Positions 25,659 through 34,301 of a stretch of DNA of 64,000 bases are shown one piece after another. The translations under genes and the position numbers were made by a program. Where the stretch lies: the NCBI GenBank assembly GCA_050331455.1, contig JBHJGV010000040.1:1-64000 (forward strand). The letters run 5' to 3'. Numbering within the stretch: the stretch's first letter is position 1; each line of letters opens with the position of its first letter. This stretch comes from CAYUYV01 sp050331455. GTDB taxonomy: Bacteria; Pseudomonadota; Alphaproteobacteria; JAJFIK01. The notes under the pieces are model-generated. The model was not told the DNA's origin. It made no database searches and saw nothing but the letters and a program-made list of their open reading frames with translations.

Positions 25659-26420
25659 TCACGCCGGGCCGGACAACGCGCCATGGGAAAGCACCGGACC
25701 TTCGGCGCCCGGCTGCGCGGGATCCCACGGAACCGGGCGGCGCAAAGCGGAATCCGGCGTTTCCTCCCAGGGCCAGACAGGACGGAACCCGGCAAACCGT
25801 TCCATGTCCCGCCCGTCGCCCGGCCGCAATGCCTCACCGACCATGGCCGCATGGACGACGGCAGATTGCCCAAGCGCCGCACCGAGTTCGTCACTTCGAG
25901 CCAGCGCGCAGACCGTCAAGCCCGGCATGGCTTTCGCCGCAAGCCTCGTCACTTTCGTCCGGCCATCCGCTGCACCGTCGGCCGCCTCCACAAGGAGTGC
26001 GGCGCGGCCCCGACGAAGGGTCTCGCAAACACTTTCAAATCCCGTAACCAACCGTCCGGACCGCCGTGCAAGCCCCAGACGCGCGAGAAACCGCTCCGCG
26101 AGCAGCCGCTCCACCAGATCCGCCAGCCCCGACGGTGCAGTCACGGGCCGTTTCAGACTGCGCGCAAAGGCCTTGCGCTTGATGGCCTGCTCGACGGCGT
26201 CCCGGCTTGCCCCGACCCAGCAACCGCGCCCGGGAAGGGTTTCACTGAGATCAGGCACGATCGCGCCATCCGGATCGGCCACGAAACGGATCAGCCGCGC
26301 CTTGGGTGCGCTGACGCCCGAAACACTGCAGCGGCGTTCCGACCCTTTGGCCGCAGGACCGGTGTCCGGCGGCACGTCGGGCGATGCGTCCGGATCGGCA
26401 TCGGGATGGTCAGCGGTCAT
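25659..26420 (-). CDS. YlxR (DUF448) / RNA-binding L7Ae-like protein
   Basis: Two-domain protein of 253 residues. The YlxR/DUF448 domain has RRCSVSGVSAPKARLIRFV, GRGCWVGASRDAVEQAIKRKAFARS (GRGxW-type signature) and covers about 30-105. A ribosomal L7Ae/eL8-like domain follows (LARRSGRLVTGFESV, RGRAALLVEAADGA). YlxR binds RNA and influences RNase P or transcription-translation coupling in other bacteria. Start ATG 26420 overlaps the nusA stop by 11 nt, so translation is coupled. The tail after about 215 is an unconserved Pro-rich extension. Confidence 0.9.
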   Translation of the reverse strand: MTADHPDADPDASPDVPPDTGPAAKGSERRCSVSGVSAPKARLIRFVADPDGAIVPDLSETLPGRGCWVGASRDAVEQAIKRKAFARSLKRPVTAPSGLADLVERLLAERFLARLGLARRSGRLVTGFESVCETLRRGRAALLVEAADGAADGRTKVTRLAAKAMPGLTVCALARSDELGAALGQSAVVHAAMVGEALRPGDGRDMERFAGFRPVWPWEETPDSALRRPVPWDPAQPGAEGPVLSHGALSGPA

Positions 26421-28101
26421 CCTGCTCCACGCTCGTGTCGGCATTGGCGCTGCGGCTCTGGCCGGACCCGAAAACCTGGGCGGCCAGTTCCATGCCTTCC
26501 GCATCGGGCGACAGGACCTCGGCCGCGTCCTGGGCGGTCTGCTCGGCATATTCCTCGGCGGTGATCCATCCGACCGCAAGGCGTGCCCGCAGGACGATGA
26601 TTTCAGCATCGGACGGCGACAGGGAGAACCCTTCGAGATAGCCCTCCATGCGTTTTTTCTCGCCGTTGCGGGTTTCGACCCATCCTGTCAGATCGTCCCC
26701 GATGCAGCTCGCCAGGTCTTCCGCGCTTTTCACATCGTTTTCGGCGAGCGCCACGACCATGGGCAGCGTCAGGCCCTCCACCTCCAGCAGATCGTCCTGC
26801 ACGCCCAGTTCAAGTCGCTTTTTCTGAAGCTCCGCATCCCGCGCTTCCAGAAACTCCCGCGCCCGGCTTTGCAGCTCATTGGCGGTTTCATCGTCAAAGC
26901 CTTCGATCTCGGAGAGTTCCTCAAGTTCCACAAAAGCCACTTCGTCGATGGTCGCGAACCCTTCGGATGCCAGTAATTGGGCAACCATCTCGTCCACATC
27001 AAGAGCTTCCATGAATGTTTCCGTACGCTGGCGGAATTCTTCCTGGCGCCGCTCGCTCTCTTCCTGCTCGGTCATGATGTCGATGTCCCAGCCCGTGAGC
27101 TGGGAGGCAAGGCGCACATTCTGTCCCCGGCGCCCGATGGCCAGGGAGAGCTGCTCGTCCGGAACGACGACCTCGATCCGCTCGGCATCCTCGTCGAGGA
27201 CCACCTTGACCACTTCCGCCGGCGCGAGGGCATTCACGATGAAGGTTGCGGCATCGGGGGACCACTGAATGATGTCGATTTTTTCGCCCTGGAGCTCATT
27301 GACCACAGCCTGGACCCGGCTGCCGCGCATGCCGACGCAAGCGCCCACGGGATCGATGGAATTGTCCTTCGACATCACGGCGATCTTGGCCCGGCTGCCC
27401 GGGTCCCGGGCCACGGACTTCACCTCGATGATGCCGTCATAAATCTCCGGCACCTCCTGGGCAAAGAGCTTGGCCATGAATTGGGGGTGGGAGCGGGACA
27501 GGAAGATTTGCGGCCCCCGCTGCTCCCGGCGCACGTCGTAAACGAAGGCCCGGATCCGGTCGCCGTTGCGGAAGCTCTCCCGCGGCAGCAACTCGTCCCG
27601 GCGAACGATCGCTTCGGCACGCCCCAGATCCACGATCACATTGCCGTATTCGACCCGCTTGACGGCGCCGTGCACGATTTCGCTGAGACGGTCCTTGTAC
27701 TCCTCATATTGTCGTTCGCGTTCGGCATCCCGGACCTTCTGGACAATGACCTGTTTGGCGGTCTGGGCGGCGATCCGGCCGAAATCGACCGGCGGCAGGG
27801 TCTCCGCGATGAAATCGCCCAATTCCGCCGCCGGGTTCTTGACCCGGGCATCCTCAAGTGAAATCTGCGTCGCCTCCGCTTCCACCTCCTCGACAACTTC
27901 GAGCAGGCGATGGAGTCGGATATCCCCGCTTTTGGGATCGATTTCCGCACGGATTTCGTTCTCGGCGCCGTAGCGGGAGCGGGCGGCCTTCTGGATGGCC
28001 TCCTCCATCGCGGCGATCACGAGGGTCTTTTCGATGGTCTTTTCCCGCGCGACCGCATCGGCGATCTGAAGCAGTTCCAGGCGATTGGCACTCACGGCCA
28101 T
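26410..28101 (-). CDS. nusA: Transcription termination/antitermination factor NusA
   Basis: RNA polymerase-associated factor of 563 residues. The NusA N-domain starts MAVSANRLELLQIADAVAREK. An S1 domain with VKRVEYGNVIVDLGRAEA lies near 135-200. Two KH domains follow (GACVGMRGSRVQAVVNELQG and LAIGRRGQNVRLASQLTGW). The long C-terminus has two acidic helical AR-type repeats, the second near 440-510. Start ATG 28101 is family-typical. It lies downstream of rimP (86 nt) and overlaps ylxR. Confidence 0.97.
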   Translation of the reverse strand: MAVSANRLELLQIADAVAREKTIEKTLVIAAMEEAIQKAARSRYGAENEIRAEIDPKSGDIRLHRLLEVVEEVEAEATQISLEDARVKNPAAELGDFIAETLPPVDFGRIAAQTAKQVIVQKVRDAERERQYEEYKDRLSEIVHGAVKRVEYGNVIVDLGRAEAIVRRDELLPRESFRNGDRIRAFVYDVRREQRGPQIFLSRSHPQFMAKLFAQEVPEIYDGIIEVKSVARDPGSRAKIAVMSKDNSIDPVGACVGMRGSRVQAVVNELQGEKIDIIQWSPDAATFIVNALAPAEVVKVVLDEDAERIEVVVPDEQLSLAIGRRGQNVRLASQLTGWDIDIMTEQEESERRQEEFRQRTETFMEALDVDEMVAQLLASEGFATIDEVAFVELEELSEIEGFDDETANELQSRAREFLEARDAELQKKRLELGVQDDLLEVEGLTLPMVVALAENDVKSAEDLASCIGDDLTGWVETRNGEKKRMEGYLEGFSLSPSDAEIIVLRARLAVGWITAEEYAEQTAQDAAEVLSPDAEGMELAAQVFGSGQSRSANADTSVEQDDR

Positions 28102-28187
28102 GATCTTGTCTCCAGTGTCTTGTCAACGGGCCGGTGCACTGAAAGGCGGGCCCCGTTCATCCGGGTTTGCGACGCGCAAACCGCGCC

Positions 28188-28883
28188 TCAGTTCCGGCTG
28201 TCCTTCACGGTCTCCGGCACGGTCTCCGGCACAGTCTCCAGCGGCGACCCATCACCGCCGTCATTCCGGCGCTGGTCGTCATCGTTCGCCGGCTCCAGAT
28301 CCCAGTCGGCGCCGGGCTCAATGAGCGACCCTTCGCTCACCGGCGCCCCGTTCGCGGTTCCGTCCTCACCGGCCTTGTGGGCCGCCTTGGCCGCGGCAAG
28401 CAGATCGTCCGTAATCACCAGCCGTGCATCGGCGAGATCTTCAAACGGCAAAGGCACAGACTCCCATGAGCCATCCGCGCCCTGTGCTTCCACGAGGACA
28501 GACGATCCGTCCACACCCTGGAGGCGGCCCTTGAACCGTCGCCGTCCGTCCACGGCGTGCCGCAGCTCCAGGCGCGCCTCAAAGCCGGCCCAGGCCTTGA
28601 AATCCTTGAGCCGCGTCAAGGGCCGATCGATTCCCGGTGAGGAGACCTCCAGGGTGAACTCACCTTCGATGGGGTCCTCCACGTCGAGAAGGGCGGACAC
28701 GGCCCGGCTGAGATCGGCGCAGTCGTCGACATGCATCGTGCCGTCGGAACGCTCCGCCATGATTTGAAGCGTCTTGTGCTTTTGGCCAAACAAGCGGACA
28801 CGGACCAACTCATAGCCCATGGCCGTCACCGTCGGCGCCAGCATCTCTTCAAGCCTCTGGTCGAAGGCGGTGGCCTGTCCCAT
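28188..28883 (-). CDS. rimP: Ribosome maturation factor RimP
   Basis: Needed for small-subunit assembly. 231 residues from ATG 28883, which has an exceptionally strong GGGAGGGAAGGA site. The frame is open upstream, but that stretch contains the terminator at 28952-28979. Conserved: GYELVRVRLFG, MHVDDCADLSRAVSALLDVEDPI and YxLEVSSPGxDRPL-type residues (FTLEVSSPGIDRPL). Usual length is 150-170, so the last about 60 residues are an acidic, unconserved extension ending in a triplicated ETVP-type repeat encoded by three 12-bp units (28207-28242). Confidence 0.94.
   Translation of the reverse strand: MGQATAFDQRLEEMLAPTVTAMGYELVRVRLFGQKHKTLQIMAERSDGTMHVDDCADLSRAVSALLDVEDPIEGEFTLEVSSPGIDRPLTRLKDFKAWAGFEARLELRHAVDGRRRFKGRLQGVDGSSVLVEAQGADGSWESVPLPFEDLADARLVITDDLLAAAKAAHKAGEDGTANGAPVSEGSLIEPGADWDLEPANDDDQRRNDGGDGSPLETVPETVPETVKDSRN
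28207..28242. repeat. Three 12-bp tandem repeats in the rimP 3' end
   Basis: ACGGTCTCCGGC twice, then ACAGTCTCCAGC, encoding the repeated ETVP at the RimP C-terminus on the minus strand. Confidence 0.85.
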
Positions 28884-28951
28884 GACGTCCTTCCCTCCCA
28901 AGGGCCCACGCAATGCCGGGCGTGATGACCAGGCGACAACGGCGACCGGGC

Positions 28952-28979
28952 AAAAAAAAAGTGGGCTTCGGCCCACTTT
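28952..28979 (-). terminator. Strong intrinsic terminator between trmB and rimP
   Basis: 9-bp stem AAAGTGGGC/GCCCACTTT (28958-28966 and 28971-28979) closed by a 4-nt loop (TTCG on plus, CGAA on minus). On the minus strand it runs straight into nine T (28960-28952). It separates metK-trmB from rimP-nusA-ylxR-infB. Confidence 0.85.
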
Positions 28980-29131
28980 CCGGTCTTCCGGCCACCGGGC
29001 CGACCCGGTGGATGACGCCAACTCGACGCCACGGACTGATATATACGCTCGCCGGGCGTCCGCGCCAAGGGCTTTCGCAGCGCACGCACCCCCCTCAAGG
29101 TCACCGCCCGCAAGATCCACAGGGGACGCCC

Positions 29132-29893
29132 TTACCGGCGGCGGAAGGTCAAATAGACGGGCGTCCGGCCCTCACGCAGGGCCTTCGCCTCATACCGCGT
29201 GCCCGGCCAGTCGGCCCGCCGCACCCGCCAGTCGCCCGGCGCCTCATCGTCCCAGAGAAAATCCGGGTGCGCCATGAGATGCATCAAGGTCCAGCGCATA
29301 TAGGCCGGAATATCCGTGGCCACGCGGAACTGGGCCCCAGGCTTCAAGATGCGGGCCAGCCCATCGAGGCTTTCCCGCTGGATGAACCGGCGTCCATGGT
29401 GGCGGGTCTTGGGCCAAGGATCGGGAAACAGGAGGAAGGCCCGGTCGATGGACGCGGGCGCCAGGGCGGAAAGCACATCGCGGGCATCCCGGTCATGGAG
29501 CCGGATATTCTCCAACCCCTCCTCGTCGATGCGCCGGAGGAGTTTAGCAATACCGTTCAAGAAAAATTCGCACCCGATGAATCCCACACCCGGATGGGCG
29601 CCGGCCTGGGCGGCCAAATGCTCGCCGCCGCCGTAACCAATTTCGAGCCAAACCGCGTCCGGCTTGAACGCGAACAGCGCAGACGGATCGATTGCCTCTG
29701 CCCCGGGCAAGGCATCACGGTCCGGCAAGGGAACGCGCAGGCGCGGCAGCAGATCCTCCATGAGCTTCTGCTGGCCTGCCCTCAGCCGTTTTCCTTTATG
29801 CCGGCCGAAGAGGCGCGCGTGCTCGCCCGCCTCTCCTTTTCCGTCGTGCTGACTCTCATCGCCGCCAAGGGGGGAGCGACCCGTCCACCCCAT
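29132..29893 (-). CDS. trmB: tRNA (guanine-N7-)-methyltransferase
   Basis: Makes m7G46 in tRNA variable loops. 253 residues with the Rossmann SAM site WLEIGYGGGEHLAAQA (motif I). FIGCEFFLNGIAKLL and the diagnostic FLLFPDPWPKTRHHGRRFIQ follow, the latter with the catalytic Asp region. Start ATG 29893 is 7 nt after the metK stop with GTGAGG upstream; an ATG at 29911 would overlap metK and lacks a good site. Ends before the strong terminator at 28952-28979. Confidence 0.95.
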   Translation of the reverse strand: MGWTGRSPLGGDESQHDGKGEAGEHARLFGRHKGKRLRAGQQKLMEDLLPRLRVPLPDRDALPGAEAIDPSALFAFKPDAVWLEIGYGGGEHLAAQAGAHPGVGFIGCEFFLNGIAKLLRRIDEEGLENIRLHDRDARDVLSALAPASIDRAFLLFPDPWPKTRHHGRRFIQRESLDGLARILKPGAQFRVATDIPAYMRWTLMHLMAHPDFLWDDEAPGDWRVRRADWPGTRYEAKALREGRTPVYLTFRRR

Positions 29894-29900
29894 GGCTGCC

Positions 29901-31073
29901 TCACGCTCCAACAGCGGATTTCAGCGCATCGACCAGGTCCGTCTTCTCCCAGGAGAAGCCGCCGTCCTGGTCCGGCGTCCGGCCGAAATGTCCGTAGGCG
30001 GCCGTCCGGGCGTAGATCGGACGGTTCAGATGCAGATGCTCACGAATGCCGCGGGGCGAGAGGTTCATCAGCTCGGGGAGCACTTTCTCCAGGCTTTCCT
30101 CGCTGACCTGGCCCGTCCCGTGCAGGTCCACATAAACGGCCAGCGGCTTTGCCACGCCGATCGCATAGGCAAGCTGGATGGTGCAGCGGGATGAAAGGCC
30201 GGCGGCCACGACATTTTTGGCCAGGTAACGGGCGGCATAGGCGGCCGACCGATCCACTTTCGTGGGGTCCTTGCCGGAAAAGGCCCCGCCGCCATGGGGC
30301 GCCGCGCCGCCATACGTGTCCACGATGATCTTCCGGCCCGTCAGGCCGGCATCTCCATCCGGACCGCCGATGACGAATTTGCCGGTCGGATTGACGTAGA
30401 AGTCTTCTTCCGGACACATCCACCCGTCGGGCAGAACGTCGAGCACAAAGGGCCGCACGATGTTGCGCACATCGTCCTGGGACAGACCATCCCTGTGCTG
30501 CGTTGAAACGACCACGGAGGTGGCCCGCACGGGCTTGCCATTCTCGTATTGCAGCGTCACCTGGCTTTTGGCATCAGGTTCCAGCGCCGGCTGAGAGCCA
30601 TCGTGGCGAGCCTGTGCCAAGGCCTGGAGGATGTTGTGGGCGTAGTAGATGGGCGCCGGCATGAGATCGGGGGTCTCGTCACAGGCAAAGCCAAACATGA
30701 TGCCCTGATCGCCCGCACCCTCATCCTTGTTGCCCGCCGCATCCACGCCGACTGCGATGTCCGCGGACTGGTTGTGGACGTAGACGGACACGTCCGCGTT
30801 CTTCCAATGGAAGCCGTCCTGTTCGTAACCGATCTCGCGGACGGCATGGCGCGCCACATCTTCCAGGTGCTGATGGGTGATAGAGTCCGGTCCGCGCACT
30901 TCGCCGGCCAGCACGATCCGATTGGTGGTCGTCAAAGTCTCGACGGCGACACGTGCTTCGGGCAAAGCCGCCAGATAAGTGTCGACAACGGCGTCAGAAA
31001 TGCGATCGCAAACCTTGTCGGGATGACCCTCGGAAACGCTCTCACTCGTAAAAAGGAAATTTTTTCGGTTCAT
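29901..31073 (-). CDS. metK: S-adenosylmethionine synthetase
   Basis: Makes SAM from methionine and ATP. 390 residues from ATG 31073, with AGGAGTT 6 nt upstream. Signatures: FTSESVSEGHPDKVCDRISD near the N-terminus, the loop GAGDQGIMFGFAC, and the phosphate-binding GGGAFSGKDPTKVDRSAAY. It precedes trmB and so may also supply SAM for its neighbour. I looked for a SAM-type riboswitch in the long upstream region and could not identify one. Confidence 0.97.
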   Translation of the reverse strand: MNRKNFLFTSESVSEGHPDKVCDRISDAVVDTYLAALPEARVAVETLTTTNRIVLAGEVRGPDSITHQHLEDVARHAVREIGYEQDGFHWKNADVSVYVHNQSADIAVGVDAAGNKDEGAGDQGIMFGFACDETPDLMPAPIYYAHNILQALAQARHDGSQPALEPDAKSQVTLQYENGKPVRATSVVVSTQHRDGLSQDDVRNIVRPFVLDVLPDGWMCPEEDFYVNPTGKFVIGGPDGDAGLTGRKIIVDTYGGAAPHGGGAFSGKDPTKVDRSAAYAARYLAKNVVAAGLSSRCTIQLAYAIGVAKPLAVYVDLHGTGQVSEESLEKVLPELMNLSPRGIREHLHLNRPIYARTAAYGHFGRTPDQDGGFSWEKTDLVDALKSAVGA

Positions 31074-31760
31074 TGGCTGTAACTCCTGTGTTTTGACCGC
31101 GAGGCCAAGGGCCGTTGCCCGATCCACCGGACTGACGGTCCGTCCCTTGACGAAATGCCTGCCCTGCGCCGGAAGGCGCGGCCCGGATGGACAAAGGGAT
31201 CGAGATCAGCCGCCGACGATATGGTCTCGCCGGCGCCATAAGCGTCGCTGTTCCTCGGGGGCCGCCAATCGATTCTGGCCGACCGCGTGGTCAAGCGCCT
31301 CTTGATCCCCCCGCGGATCATGGTCGTGCATCGACCCAATCCCCGTCCCACGTCGAGGGCGTGCGCTGCGCAGTACGGCGAGACGCCGCGGCAGCGCGAC
31401 ATGATTCGTTCTTTTTGCAAGGATGGGGGGCGGGGTCAAGATCTGGGCCCCCTAAGACGTGCCGGAGACCCCTAAACCACAACCCAGAGGCGTGGCATTG
31501 GAGGAGCTCCGCGGATGTTTAGGACGGCCTTGGGCGCGGAGAGAAGCGAAGCGGTCCGGTGATGGACACCCGCCGAGACCACCTTCGCCCTGGTCCACTG
31601 ATGTGGACCGGCGAAGGGTCTCCCGACTAGGGACTACGAAGAGACGGCTCAGTTTACCGCGCTGGCAGACCGCAGCGGCGGACAAGCCGGCCCAGCCAGA
31701 GTGAAGAGTTCAGGTGCCGCTCTGCACCAGCGTATCGTCTTGGGCCGGCGCCAGGACGCC
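31074..31760. other. 687-nt spacer between XRE gene and metK, with a large hairpin
   Basis: No gene is convincing. Near 31200-31320 one minus frame has helix-like coding (DQEALDHAVGQNRL) but no good start. At 31575-31622 an imperfect hairpin forms from three blocks: GAGACC/GGTCTC, CTTCGC/GCGAAG and GGTCCAC/GTGGACC, closed by TGAT (19 base pairs). It has no T-run on either strand. The rest likely holds the metK promoter and leader. Confidence 0.55.
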
Positions 31761-32165
31761 TTAGGCGCCGCTGAGGGATTTCACCAGTTCCAACAGGCGT
31801 TTGCGCACCTGTGCATCACCAATCCGCGTGTAAGACCGGTTGAGCTGCAAACCTTCCGCACTGCTCACGAAATCCATCACGAACGGGGCCGGATCGTCCT
31901 CGGACAGACCTTCGCTGCGTTCGATGGTGTGCTCCTGGGGCATGTCATCGAAGAAGAATTGGACAGACACTCCAAGGATTTGCGCGATTTGATAGAGGCG
32001 GCTGGCGCCGATCCGGTTCGCCCCTTTTTCGTATTTTTGGATTTGCTGGAAAGTCAGACCGAGCATTTCGCCCAGCTTTTCCTGACTCATGCCCACCAGC
32101 ATGCGGCGAAGGCGGACCCGGCTGCCCACATGCACATCGATCGGATTCGGTATCTTCTTGTTCAC
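31761..32165 (-). CDS. XRE-family helix-turn-helix transcriptional regulator
   Basis: 134-residue regulator widely found beside metK in alphaproteobacteria. An HTH_XRE domain occupies about 14-70 with the recognition part SQEKLGEMLGLTFQQIQKYEKG and NRIGASRLYQIAQILGV. A helical C-terminal part ends in VRKRLLELVKSLSGA. Start GTG 32165 gives MNKKIPNPIDVHVG, the conserved beginning, with AAGGA 8 nt upstream; a GTG one codon earlier is equivalent. It probably controls itself and perhaps neighbours; candidate operators lie in its upstream region. Target genes are unknown. Confidence 0.9.
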   Translation of the reverse strand: MNKKIPNPIDVHVGSRVRLRRMLVGMSQEKLGEMLGLTFQQIQKYEKGANRIGASRLYQIAQILGVSVQFFFDDMPQEHTIERSEGLSEDDPAPFVMDFVSSAEGLQLNRSYTRIGDAQVRKRLLELVKSLSGA

Positions 32166-32506
32166 CACCCAGTTCCTTTTCCCCGTGCTGGCCTGTCCCG
32201 TTTCGGCTCCGACCACCGTTGGACCGTCACCCCCCCGAACAGACCCGCCATGGCTGCATGTGCAGAAACCCATATCCTAGTGTGGACATAGGAAACCCAT
32301 CAAGAGTTCGGCAGAGATTTGCACGATAAACCATTCATTTCATGCAAAAATCGCCAATTCGACGCGGATCGAACACAACAAAAGCGCAAAAAGTCGGTTA
32401 TAGCAACTCGACAGCGCAAGACGCGGCAAACACACGGCCACATTGGTGTAGACGACCGACTGCCCCGTCACCGGGCGCTTTCATTACAACTCTGTTACAA
32501 CCCCTG

Positions 32507-32525
32507 CATACATAGTTTATGTATG
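32507..32525. promoter_or_regulatory. Operator-like inverted repeat upstream of the XRE gene
   Basis: CATACATA (32507-32514), spacer GTT, TATGTATG (32518-32525): a perfect 8+8 bp dyad in the otherwise gene-free 32166-32557 spacer. Two TTACAAC direct repeats lie beside it (32484-32500). It sits just after the lnt stop, upstream of the XRE gene on the minus strand. The whole spacer is AT-richer than average. Confidence 0.5.
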
Positions 32526-32557
32526 GCAGCCTCTTCGCGCAAGGCATTGGTTGAACC

Positions 32558-34234
32558 TTAAGGGCGGGTAAACCGCATAATTGAAGCCATTAGGACAACA
32601 CCAAGCAAAACCGCAAGCACCGGCACATCCTTCCACCGGCCATAGGCCGTTGCCGGAGCTGCAATCGGCAGGCCTGAATCGAGCACACCGCGTTCATGCA
32701 GATCGAGCCGGGCACGCACCCGGCCCCAGGGATCGATCACGGCGGAAATCCCCCCATTGGCGGCGCGCACCACGGGAAGCCCCTCCTCAATGGCCCGCAT
32801 TCGGGCGATTGCGAAATGTTGGCGCGGCCCGATGCTGTCGCCGAACCAGGCATCGTCGGTCACATTGATAATCCAGGCGGGGCGGGGGCCGGCGTCGACG
32901 ACGGCGCCCGGAAAAATGATCTCGTAACAGATGACCGGCGCGGCCAGTGGCGCGCCGGGCACGGGAAGGCGCCGCGGTTGATCGCCAAAGCTCAGCCCAC
33001 CAACTTCCTGGGCCACCTTGCCGATACCGATCCGGGCCAACAGATCCTTTTGCGGAACATATTCTCCGAAGGGCACGAGATGGCGCTTGTCGTAGCTCGC
33101 CAGAATGCGCGCGGCCCCGTCAATGGCATAAAAGCCGTTATAGAAGCGATAGCCGCCCGTGCCGTCGTTTTCCGCCCGCAACGCGCCGGTAAGCAGGACT
33201 TGATTGTCCGACAGAACCGCATCGAGTTCTTCAAGGCGGCGGGGATTGCGGGCCAGAAAGCCCGGCGGTGCGCTTTCGGGCCAGATGACGTGGCTGACCC
33301 CCTCCGCCCCGTCCCGCGCCGTCAGGGTCACCAGCCGCCCCCAGATGGCATCGTGGTTCTCGCGAACCATGCGCTCCTGCTGCGGTGTATTCGGCTGGAC
33401 AAGCCGCAGGGTCACCCCCTCCACCACCGTCAGGTCCGCCCCGCCGAGACGCAGCAGACCCATAACCGTCAGGCCACAGAGGACCACCGTCATGCCCGCG
33501 GCCGGTGCCCAGGCCGGACGGGCCCGCCGCTCCCCCACGGCGCCCTCGGCCAAACAGGCGAAGCTCGCCGCCCAGGCGACCGTCAGGGCCGAAAGACCAT
33601 AGCTGCCGACGAACGCGCCGGCTTGGGCCACGGGCAGGAAACCGACCCATGTGAGGCCAACCAGGTTCCAGGGAAATCCGGTCAGGACATGGCCCCGCAG
33701 CCATTCCGCAAGGCACCAGAGCGCCGCGAGCAGAAACACCCGGCTGACGGCGCCCGGGCGCCACAGCACCATGGACGGCGCCACCAGCACAGCAAGGAAC
33801 AGGGACAGACCCGCCGGCAACAGACTGATCGCAAAGGGCATCAACCACGCGAAGGTCTCCGCATCCACCAGGAATGCCTCACCGATCCAGGCAAGACCGG
33901 GAAACAGGAAACCAAAGGAAAACAGCCACACGGTGCGGGCGGCCCAGGCCATGGCCTCGCCCAGGGGCCGGTCCCGCGCGCCGTCAAGCAGCCAGACCAG
34001 AAGCGTGAAACTGACGATCAGGATGGGAACGAAGAAGAAAGGCGCCATGGCCAGCACGCCAAGCGCACCGGCTCCCAAACTCACGGCGGCGCGGCGCCAA
34101 CCGGTCAGCCCGGCGACCGCGGTGCGCATGAGCCGCAGACGCAACAGCGCGGATGCGATCCCTCCCCGCCAGAACGATCCCCGGCCGTGGGACGTCCCGG
34201 CGGGCGTCGTTTCCAGATCCCGAATGCCCGTCAT
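32558..34234 (-). CDS. lnt: Apolipoprotein N-acyltransferase
   Basis: Adds the third acyl chain to lipoproteins in the inner membrane. 558 residues: about six membrane helices in the first 235 residues (for example VLAMAPFFFVPILIVSFTLLVWLL), then a nitrilase-like periplasmic domain. The catalytic triad is visible as Glu in VIWPESAPPG, Lys in SYDKRHLVPFGEYVP and Cys in VICYEIIFP. A C-terminal helix follows. Start ATG 34234 has GGAGGGACG directly upstream. It lies downstream of corC, the usual order. Confidence 0.96.
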   Translation of the reverse strand: MTGIRDLETTPAGTSHGRGSFWRGGIASALLRLRLMRTAVAGLTGWRRAAVSLGAGALGVLAMAPFFFVPILIVSFTLLVWLLDGARDRPLGEAMAWAARTVWLFSFGFLFPGLAWIGEAFLVDAETFAWLMPFAISLLPAGLSLFLAVLVAPSMVLWRPGAVSRVFLLAALWCLAEWLRGHVLTGFPWNLVGLTWVGFLPVAQAGAFVGSYGLSALTVAWAASFACLAEGAVGERRARPAWAPAAGMTVVLCGLTVMGLLRLGGADLTVVEGVTLRLVQPNTPQQERMVRENHDAIWGRLVTLTARDGAEGVSHVIWPESAPPGFLARNPRRLEELDAVLSDNQVLLTGALRAENDGTGGYRFYNGFYAIDGAARILASYDKRHLVPFGEYVPQKDLLARIGIGKVAQEVGGLSFGDQPRRLPVPGAPLAAPVICYEIIFPGAVVDAGPRPAWIINVTDDAWFGDSIGPRQHFAIARMRAIEEGLPVVRAANGGISAVIDPWGRVRARLDLHERGVLDSGLPIAAPATAYGRWKDVPVLAVLLGVVLMASIMRFTRP

Positions 34235-34301
34235 CGTCCCTCCCACTGGTCAAAGCTTGTCCGCACCGCCTCTGGAAAACACCCTCCGCGATTCGGCCGG
34301 C

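Noticed and set aside
31206..31439. 77-codon minus-strand frame upstream of metK with helix-like sequence
   Set aside because: No convincing start or ribosome binding site and no known family; left in the spacer description.
31074..31440. SAM riboswitch upstream of metK
   Set aside because: I compared by eye with SAM-II and SAM/SAH core features and found no match; only a covariance search could decide.
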